The translations under genes were made by a program, and so were the position numbers. The notes below the pieces were generated by a model. It had not been told where the DNA came from. It was given only the letters and a program-made list of their open reading frames with translations, and did not search any database. Below are positions 56,060-64,000 of a DNA stretch of 64,000 nt, one piece after another. The stretch is from Hippopus hippopus (Eukaryota > Mollusca > Bivalvia > Cardiida > Cardiidae). Location: NCBI GenBank assembly GCA_946811185.2, contig OX328106.1, forward strand, positions 33,751,626 to 33,815,625, given 5' to 3'. How positions within the stretch are numbered: position 1 is the first letter of the stretch; each line of letters starts with the position of its first letter.

Positions 56060-56384
56060 AGCAAAGGACTATTTGATAAAGCATGAATTTATGATGATTA
56101 TCAATAGTTTGATATTTTCCTTCAAATTTCTATCATGAGGTATTAAGTTTACCTGAAAACATACAAAAAATTCACTGACATACAACTGACTTAATGGGGC
56201 ACAATGAAGAGATGCTAGTATTTGAAAGAAAGGAAATTTGTCTTTTTATATAAATGATAAGGAGGCATTTTTGGAATGAGGTTCAAATTGTCATATGAAG
56301 CAATTACACGTTTTCTAACAATATTTTCACCAGATGCCTAATGTAATGTAATGAAGTGAGATATTGAATTTGTATATTCATGGA

Positions 56385-56602
56385 TTAAAACCTATACCAG
56401 AAGACAAAATTCTAGACTAGTCTGACTTTAAAGCATTTGCAGATAACTGATACATGTAAAATGTGGCTCAAATGAGCAGTGGAAAAAACAGTGAGAAAAG
56501 GAGAAAATGCTTGTAATATGCACTTTCTTTTTGCCTACAGTGTTTTCATGTCATCTTGCTCAGGCCGTCATTAATAGACAGGATTGTTTGTTAACAAGTA
56601 AA
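56385..56602 (-). repeat. TTAA hairpin MITE, worn
   Basis: B copy with TTAAAACCTATACCAGAAGA at the left and GATTGTTTGTTAACAAG at the right. Confidence 0.8.
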
Positions 56603-57004
56603 CTTAAAATGATATATGTATATCCAATTATTTTCTTCCTTTCCAACACTGACATCAGGTGTGTTCCAAGATTCGATCTTTAGTTTTAGTCATATATACA
56701 CATAGATTGCTGTTTAAGTAGTGATAATATTTGTTCTTTTCCTATTTATTATGGTGTTGATAATATTTTATTCACGTTGGCTGTTTGTAAATATCATCCC
56801 AATATGATGAAAATGAAATTGGATGAGAATTTGTCATCACAAGTACCCCACCTCCCAACCCTCATCCTCTGACCCTACACAATCGAGATATGTCTTCTTG
56901 TGGAACTTATTTTTGTTATTATAACTTTCATTTGTCAACATGAAAAGTCTGAAATAATGGTATTGGTCCACTTTTTTAATCCTTCAGTATATACCTATCA
57001 TCTT

Positions 57005-57400
57005 TAGCTCGGCTGAAAATGTCATAGGATTGTCATAGCCCTTTCATTTGTGTTGTTGCCATCAAAAGCTTTGATATCTTCTCTTACCTCTGAGCATATT
57101 TCTTAACCCTCTGTCCATCATGTGTGCATCCTTCCTTGATTGCCTTGACTTTTATTTCAAACATCTCCAAAACTAAATGTACCAATCTAATTTTGAGCAA
57201 ACTTTACAGAAATGATCCTGCTTCGGTTCTCTATAAAATTCCTTCACAGAATTTGATACCATCAAAAACTCTGGTTGCTATGGCAACAAAAGGGAATGAA
57301 GATTGGAAATCTTTTAGAATCATCTTCTTCAACCAAAAGTGGGGGTTGTCATTATCCACACAATTGCATAAATTGTCCTTTGGTAGACCTCTTCCAGATT
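57005..57400 (+). repeat. Old family R copy, left part
   Basis: ATCCTTCCTTGATTGCC, TATTTCAAACATCTCCAAAAC and ACTCTGGTTGCTATGGCAAC match family R. A detached R-like right end (ATCATGGCCCTCTTTT) is at 58016-58031. Confidence 0.65.
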
Positions 57401-57420
57401 TTCTGATTTTATTTTGATCT

Positions 57421-58338
57421 GGTAAAGAACATGGCTGCTGTTAGCTTGGCCTAGTCAAAGTTCTTAACAAGCTGTAGTTAACCTTAGTCTGATAAAGGGA
57501 GATAAGTCCTATTTACTCATGACAGACAGTGTAACCCTTTGTTTCCCCTGATTATCAAAACTCTTCTGAAACATGACTAGAATTCTGTATTCATTTTTTT
57601 TTTAATGGAAAATGTTAAGTTTCAGATAACAAGTTATTTTGATGTTAATGGTTATGCTCAGATGAGTTGAATATTTAACATGAAATGAGGTTTGTCTAAA
57701 TTTTTATTTTGTCCCACAATTTTTCAATTTTAGTTACAGAAATATGTATTTCTGCTGCTAAAAATTTGGAAATCTTTTTGTCAGAGTATTCAGAGTTCAT
57801 TTATATTTTGTAAATATGAAACTTGATTAGACCTTGCTTGTATTCACTGACATCACCCTGGCATGTGAAAAAGATGTTACGTTTTTTGAAGGCTAGGGTT
57901 TTTTTTTTAATGTTATCGCCATACAAACTTCTGACAGTTAAATATTTCTGTCAATGCCAATTTAGTTAATGCCACATTTATTTAAAACAATATGGAGTGA
58001 TACAAGGCTATTGTTATCATGGCCCTCTTTTCTTTCTTATTACTTGACGAGGCAGATTCATATTGTCCTTAATTTTTTTTTAAGTATGCATCTCTTGACT
58101 CGCACATTCTCCGTAACTGACTGAATTTTTAGTTTCATTTATTGTAAATATTATTTCTAGATTTTACATGATGTGATAACCAAACTCCTTTTTAGACTGC
58201 ACTTGGACAAAAATAGATGATGAAACTCAAGCAAAATACAAAATAGAGTAATAAATCCCCCCCAAAAAATCTAAGCCAATCAGAGAGTTAATGTCAAAAT
58301 AAAAGAATGAGAATTATTGAGTAACTGTAATGGATTGA
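57421..58338. other. Stretch without a recognised gene
   Basis: Only the R-like right end at 57990-58031 is recognisable. Confidence 0.4.
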
Positions 58339-58577
58339 TTTTCCCTTTACCACTCAAATCCAAACTTTAAAGACCCTGAAGAAGAAGCATAACAGAATAG
58401 CATAGTAGAAAACATTATGGGAAAAGAAGAATATGCTGGTAATAGCATTTGCTCCTTTTTCCACATTGTTTTCTAAACTATTGAACAGAAATTCCATCAG
58501 TTAAGCCACATTTAAATTGTCTACCAGCGCTTTCAATTTCGACAAATCTACTTTTTTGTTGTGTGGTATAGAGTTAA
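58339..58577 (+). repeat. TTAA hairpin MITE, worn left site
   Basis: A copy with TTTTCCCTTTACCACTCAAA at the left. It shares its right TTAA with the next copy. Confidence 0.85.
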
Positions 58578-58802
58578 TCCATTAGCAGATGACAAAATTT
58601 TAGACTTGCCCAAATTGAAAGCATTTGCAGACGACAAAATAAACGTGACTCCAATTTTGAAACTTGACTTTGGAGGAGTAGAAAACATTGTGGGAAAAGG
58701 AGAAAATGCTGGTTACCAGCATTTTCTCCTTTTCCCACAGTGTTTTCAGAAGGCGTCTTTCTTGGGGTCGTTAAAACCAGGGATTGTTTGGTAAAGAGTT
58801 AA
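58574..58802 (-). repeat. TTAA hairpin MITE, complete, abutting on both sides
   Basis: B copy whose left end reads TTAATCCATTAGCAGATGAC instead of the usual CYCTTTACCA. The next copy starts with the same variant. Confidence 0.9.
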
Positions 58803-59011
58803 TCCATTAGCAGATGACAAAACTTAAAACTTGTCTAATTTGATAGGTGTAATGCACAAGAAATGAAATGTTTCTTAAAGTATAGAACTTGTCTGCAGAA
58901 AATATTGTCAGGAAAAGGAGAGCATGCTAGTTACCAGGATTTGCTTCTTTTCCTCGTAGTATTTTCCAAGGACATCTTCCTCCGGTTCCTTAAAACTTTG
59001 GATTGTAAAAA
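58799..59011 (-). repeat. TTAA hairpin MITE, worn
   Basis: B copy with the same variant left end as the preceding one. The palindrome is degraded (GGAAAAGGAGAGCATGCTAG). Confidence 0.8.
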
Positions 59012-59109
59012 ACTCCTATTTTTTCCTAGTTTGAGACCAATCATACACAATTCCAATTTAAACAAAGGAGAGACATTTTGAAGGAATACCTTTTATCAAC
59101 ATCACAGAA

Positions 59110-59365
59110 ATCAGAGTGGGAAAGGGAGCAGTTGCTTTTTTTCAAACAACTACTCTTTTTCCCATAGTTTTTGCTATTTTGACCAAATGATTTCAACAAA
59201 AAATGCAGGGATGAAAAACAGTCATATGTATGAGGTAACTTGGCCAAAGAAATAGGATTGTTTCATACCCTAGAAGTGGATAGCCACTGAAACATTGTAG
59301 GAAAAGTTGTCTATGTATTTGCTTATAACAATTGAATGCTCCTTTTCCCACACTGTTTTCTGTTT
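59110..59365. repeat. Two variant hairpins (GGAGCAGTTGCTT type)
   Basis: 59116-59163 (GGGAAAGGGAGCAGTTGCTT ... ACTACTCTTTTTCCC) and 59290-59360 (ATTGTAGGAAAAGTTG ... TGCTCCTTTTCCCACACTG). Confidence 0.5.
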
Positions 59366-59843
59366 AAAAAGATTCATTCTCCTTACCGCAGAGAAATTCA
59401 CCTTTATATCACTTATAGTTTGTAGACCGATGTCTCAGTCTGTTTGTCTGCCCCAGCTAGGCAATTTACTTTATAGATATAGCATGTCTCATCTGCTTTT
59501 TGTTGTGACTTGTTGGTTGTAACAGTAATAATAGGCTTATATTATTTTGTTGTCTGGAAAGATTGGCATTTTTAAATTTTGAATCTGAAACATTCCATTT
59601 AGATCTGTAGGGAACATTCTCATGTGTGCCCCAGTGGAAAACTAAAGTTTTTGATGTCATGATTTCCAAAGATGTTTCAAAAGTACAACATTCCAGTCTA
59701 CTGTTTAAAGGGTTTCTCTTTGTCTGTATTTTGATCAAACAATTATGTTTTGCAACTGACATATTGATTATTTTTTTTTCATTGTTATTAATTTTGTATT
59801 TTTTTAAATCAATGCAATAAATCTCTGACTCAAAAACAATTTT

Positions 59844-60028
59844 TTAACCTTTCACCAGATGACAAAATTGAAGAATATTCCAAATTGAAAGCATTAAATT
59901 TTGTAGATAACAATAAATTTGGCTCAGTGTAATGGGAAAAAAGAGAAAATTATGGTGTCTTTTCCAATGTGTTTCCAAAAACTTTTTCCTTAATTTAAAT
60001 AAAACAGGAGTTTTTTTTTTGTAAACAA
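59844..60028 (-). repeat. TTAA hairpin MITE, degraded
   Basis: B copy starting TTAACCTTTCACCAGATGAC. The palindrome is largely lost. Confidence 0.7.
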
Positions 60029-60029
60029 T

Positions 60030-61220
60030 AAACCTCTTGAGAGCTAAATACCAGCAACTGAAATCAACATTTTGATTTGAAAAAGATCTGTATATTGCAA
60101 TCTCAGGGCAGTTTAGGACATACAACCTCAAAATACATGTATGTCCTTTAAGATTCATGATAGGACTGAACATTCTGTGTGATTTTTAACAAAATGAGTT
60201 TTATAGATGTATGAATAAATTGTGAAGCTCGCATAATAATTTTCTGCTTTTATTCCTTTTTTACAAACATTCATTTTTAGTCCTATTGCCATAAAGAAAA
60301 AAACAAACAGAAATTTGTATATGTATAATGTGCCAGAATATGTAAAGTTTTTGTTTGTTGAAGAATTCATCCTAAAACGGTAAAATGATTGAATAATTTT
60401 ATGTAAAAAAAAAACAGCTAAAAGGAAAGAATTCCATGGTGGTTTTAGTATATTATAAAAAAAATAACACATGTACAGTTTCTGATTGAATTCTTAGGTT
60501 TAACTTGTTCAGTGCCAAATATGTAAATTAACCTCTTTTGATGGCTGATAATATGATCCACTGACTCTTAGAAAGATTTTCATCATTTAGCTTTCACTTA
60601 ACAAGCAAAGAGATCAGAGTGCACATTCTGTGTAATCTGATCTTGATCAACACCATTTGCAAAAGCCTATTTTCCATTATGACTCTGAAAGGGTTAAAGG
60701 AAGGTATATTAGTTACAATTTAACTCAATGTGTTCTGAATTATTTCTATTCTTTTTCACAAATTTATAGGCTTTTTTTTTTTAATTAAGATTCAATACTT
60801 TCATCAGCACTATGATCCTAGCTGTTGATTCCCCATTTAAAAAGTACTCATTGTCCAATTCTGTTTTTTTTTCACTTTATGTAACCACAAAGTGAATTTT
60901 ATGGTTGATGGGAAAAAAGGGTTCAATTTGTTTTAAAAATTCAGTTCACTTTTACATGATCTACTCCTATAAAAAAAATAATGAGGATTTTTGCTGGGCA
61001 TGTTGTAACTTCATGTTTTATTTCAGATTTTTTTTTAAGATCTGAGATCTGTACATGTATGATACCTAGACGAGTACATGTGTTCTCATTATAACCTTTA
61101 TGTTGTTCTTCAGTACTCTAAATGAAATAAAACTCATTTTCAGTAACAAGCACTAATGTTCCTTTTTAATTTTTTTTTTTAAATAAAACTGAAAAAAGTA
61201 GACTCTACAGTATGTTTGCT
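60030..61220. other. Stretch without a recognised gene
   Basis: Contains the GATCAGA hairpin repeat at 60600-60696 (AGATCAGAGTGCAC ... GTGTAATCTGATCTTGATC). Nothing coding is seen. Confidence 0.45.
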
Positions 61221-61448
61221 TTAACCCTTTACCAGACAATCTCATGTTTTAACAACCCTGAGAAATAAGCCTTTTGAAAACATTGTGGGGAAATGGAGAA
61301 TATGCTAGTAACCAACATTCTCTCCTTTTCCCACGATGTTTTCTACCCTTTCACAGATGAATACCATCTTGAGCTATATTTATTTTGTGTTCTCCAAATG
61401 CTCTCAATTGGGAAAAGTCTACATTTTTGTCATGTGGTAAAGAGTGAA
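61221..61448 (+). repeat. TTAA hairpin MITE, near complete
   Basis: A copy. TTAACCCTTTACCAGACAAT at the left, TCATGTGGTAAAGAG at the right. Confidence 0.9.
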
Positions 61449-61514
61449 ACGATTTCTCCCTTGTGTCATTTTTCCTTGATTTTGGTTTGTTTGAAATAGG
61501 TTTTGTGGTAAGGA

Positions 61515-61729
61515 TTAACAATTTACCAAACAATTTTAAGTTTTAACATCTTTGAAGAAAAAAGCTTTTGAAAACATTGTGGAAAAAGTAGAAAATGCTG
61601 GTAACCATCATTTTCTACTTCTCCAACGATGTTTTCTACCCTTTCAAAGGCAAATTCTATCATCACTTATCAGCAAATGCTTTGATTTTGGACAAGTCTG
61701 AAACTTTTGTTTTTTATAAAGAGATACAG
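61515..61729 (+). repeat. TTAA hairpin MITE, near complete
   Basis: A copy with TTAACAATTTACCAAACAAT at the left and worn right TTTTATAAAGAGA. Confidence 0.85.
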
Positions 61730-61754
61730 CGAATGTATTATGCAGTTTTGATGT

Positions 61755-61972
61755 GTAACTCCTTACCAAAAAGTTTTTTACTTGTTCAAATTCAAACTAT
61801 TTTCAGACGACAAAAGTGGCTTAGAATGTTAGATTTGTCTATAGAAGGTTAGAAAATATTTTGGGAAACGAGGAGAAAGCTGATCCGAGGCATTTCTCCT
61901 TTTCCATAAATGATTTCCGAGGTTTTCTTCCTCAGGCTCACTAAAACACAGGATTTTTTGGTAAAGGGTTAA
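61755..61972 (-). repeat. TTAA hairpin MITE, worn
   Basis: B copy that shares its right TTAA (61969) with the next. Confidence 0.85.
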
Positions 61973-62197
61973 CTCTTTACCAGACAACAAGATTTTAGAC
62001 TGGTCCTAATTGAAAGCATTAGCAGACGACAAAATTAAAGTGACTCAAAAATTGAAATTTGTTTTGGGAAGGGTAAAAAACATTGCGGGAAAAGGAGAAA
62101 ATGCTGGTTACCATCATTTTCTCCTTTTCCCACAATGTTTTCAAAAGGCTTCTATCTCAGAGTCGTGAAAACCTGGGATTGTTTGGTAAAGAGTTAA
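61969..62197 (-). repeat. TTAA hairpin MITE, complete, abutting
   Basis: B copy with intact palindrome, head-to-tail with the previous one through one TTAA. Confidence 0.95.
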
Positions 62198-62876
62198 GAG
62201 AAAATACTTGCAGGCCGGAAGAGTGAGATTTTACCTGCTAATGACAATGATTTCCGTTATGTAACATTTGTGCACACTCATTACAACTCGGCCGATTCTG
62301 TAACTACATCTAATCTCACCTGTATCTTGGAGGTCACCATATTGAATCTACTTTCAGTCACATGATCTTAAACATGGCAGCGCGTATGGAATTCGTATCA
62401 GTCAACAACAACTGTTGTGAAGATATTTAAATTTATCCATTTGTCATCAAAACTTCCGTCAAAAATGTTAAAGAAATGAAATAACAAACTTTCTTTTAAC
62501 AGAAGTGTATTTGAGACGGTTTCAATTGGAAACTGACTCATGTACATTTTCTTTGGTCCAGTCTCGTGATTCATAAAGCAATACAGCAGTCTATGTCCGG
62601 CAAAGAAATGTAAGGTATAGGTACATATCACCCATCATGATACATGCCAAGGGATTTGATCAAGGGATCACCCGAGGTTTGCCAAATGAGTAGTGCATCA
62701 AATTCATTGTCAATCTTTTTCAGGGAGAGGGTTGGTTAGAACTATTTATTGGACAAATGTATTGTTACAAACTCAAATAAACATTCTGTTTATGTTGATA
62801 TTTAGAGTCGTTTTATAATTTTTCTTTGTTTGGAAAATAAAAAATGTACACTGGTGAAATTTGTTCTTGTTTTTTC
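62198..62876. other. Stretch without a recognised gene
   Basis: No domain or repeat family is recognised in this stretch. Confidence 0.4.
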
Positions 62877-62975
62877 GACCTTTACCAAACCATCCCAAGT
62901 TCTAATGGCTGTAACAAAAACAGGCTTTTGGAAACATTGTGGAAAAAGGCGAAAATGCTGGTTACTTATGAACTT
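62877..62975 (+). repeat. TTAA hairpin MITE, left half
   Basis: ACCTTTACCAAACCATCCCA to GCGAAAATGCTGGTTAC; the rest is missing. Confidence 0.8.
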
Positions 62976-63062
62976 CTGGGGATAAGGTTCATGGTACCCT
63001 ACATAATGATCCTTCAGGTATAAACCCCTTTGAATATTGAATTTTCAGGGATAAACCCTTTT

Positions 63063-64000
63063 TAGCTCACCTGAGCACGAAGTGCTCATGGTGAGCTATT
63101 GTGATCGTTTTGTGTCCGTCGTGCGTCGTCAACTTTTACCTTGTGTACACTCTAGAGGCCACATTTTCAGTCTGATTCTTGTGGAACTTGGTCAGAATGT
63201 TTGTCTTGATAATATCTGGGACGAGTTCGAAAATGGGTCATGCCGGGTCAAAAACTAGGTCACTAGGTCAAATCTTAGAAAAACCTTGTGTACGCTCTAG
63301 AGGCCACATTTTCAGTGCGATACTCATGAAACTTGGTCAGAATGTTTGCCTTGATAATATCTCTGACAAATTTGAAAACGGGCCATGTCGGGTAAAAAAC
63401 TAGGTCACTAGGTCAAATCTTAGAAGAACCTTGTGTACGCTCTAGAGGCCACATTTTCAGTGCAATACTCCTGAAAGTTGGTTAGAATGTTTGTCTTGAT
63501 GATATCTCGGAACAGTTCGAAAATGGGCCATGTCGGGTAAAAGACTAGATCACTAGGTCAAATCTTAGAAGAACCTTGTGTACGCTCTAGAGGCCACATT
63601 TTCAGTCCAAAACTCTTGAAAGTTGGTCAGAATGTTTGTCTTGATGATATCTCTGACAAATTTGAAAACGGGCCATGTTGGGTCAGAAACTAGGTCACTA
63701 GGTCAAATCTTAAAAAAAAAACTTGTGTATGCTCCAGAAGCCACATTTTCTGTCCAATACTCTTGAAATTTGGTCAGAATGTTTGTCTTGATAATATCGC
63801 AGACGAGTTCGAAAATGGGCCATGTGGGTTCAAAAACTAGGTCACTAGGTCAAAACTTTGAAAAACCTTGTGTACGCTCCAGAAGCCATATTTTCAGTCC
63901 AATGCTCTTTAAAGTTGGTCAGAATGTTTGTCATGATGATAGCTTGGATGAGTTTGAAAATGGGTCATGTCAGGTCAAAAACTAGGTCACTAGGTCAAGT
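63063..64000 (+). repeat. GAGCAC-GAA-GTGCTC element with 145-bp tandem array, cut by window end
   Basis: The left hairpin is CTCACC-T-GAGCAC-GAA-GTGCTC-AT-GGTGAG. Six units begin TTGTGTACRCTC at 63141, 63286, 63431, 63576, 63723 and 63868 (period 145, once 147). Each unit holds CACATTTTCAGT, TTGGTCAGAATGTTTGTCTT and ACTAGGTCACTAGGTCAAAT. The small open frames inside are by-products. The right end lies beyond the window. Confidence 0.92.

Noticed and set aside
63179..63985. Open frames at the right edge with repeated VRMFVLIIS...SSKMGH blocks
   Set aside because: By-products of the 145-bp array.

Overview
The window is eukaryotic, AT-rich, gene-poor and dominated by short non-autonomous repeats. 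The one gene I can reconstruct is complexin (SNARE regulator), on the + strand, spread over about 28.8 kb in four coding exons. The exons join in frame into a 153-residue protein of the invertebrate type that ends in a CaaX box (CVLQ). The protein sequence, the long introns and the repeat styles (tRNA-derived SINEs, GTCC/GTCT microsatellite elements, TTAA hairpin MITEs) point to a mollusc, most likely a bivalve. That assignment is inference.

Layout. 1-19.6 kb: upstream of the gene or unseen 5' non-coding sequence, packed with about 37 copies of one ~225-bp hairpin MITE plus several SINEs and other MITEs. 19.66 kb: complexin exon 1. 19.7-39.8 kb: intron 1, which holds a ~14-kb composite locus (23.0-37.4 kb). 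That locus has two ~1.7-kb inverted arms around a ~1.45-kb spacer and a second copy of the spacer alongside, all invaded by other elements and carrying a dispersed 18-20 bp motif. 39.85 kb, 42.64 kb and 48.36 kb: exons 2, 3 and 4. 48.5-64 kb: downstream sequence or 3' UTR candidates, a dead mariner-type transposase, more MITEs, and at the right edge a 145-bp tandem array.

The main non-gene signal is the MITE family (about 60 copies or fragments). Its ends are CYCTTTACCA-type inverted repeats flanked by TTAA, and its centre is a ~65-bp near-perfect palindrome (AAAACATTGTGGGAAAAGG...). Two copies sit inside other copies at a TTAA, which shows the target directly, and several are joined end to end through one shared TTAA. 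The TTAA target and CCC-type ends suggest piggyBac-like mobilisation. A second signal is a set of otherwise different elements that share one architecture: a left-end hairpin with a GAA loop, then usually a GTCY microsatellite, internal tandem repeats and usually a CTTGTT right end. Filled and empty sites inside this window define the ends of two of them without target duplication. No transposase, rRNA, CRISPR or other host gene is supported.
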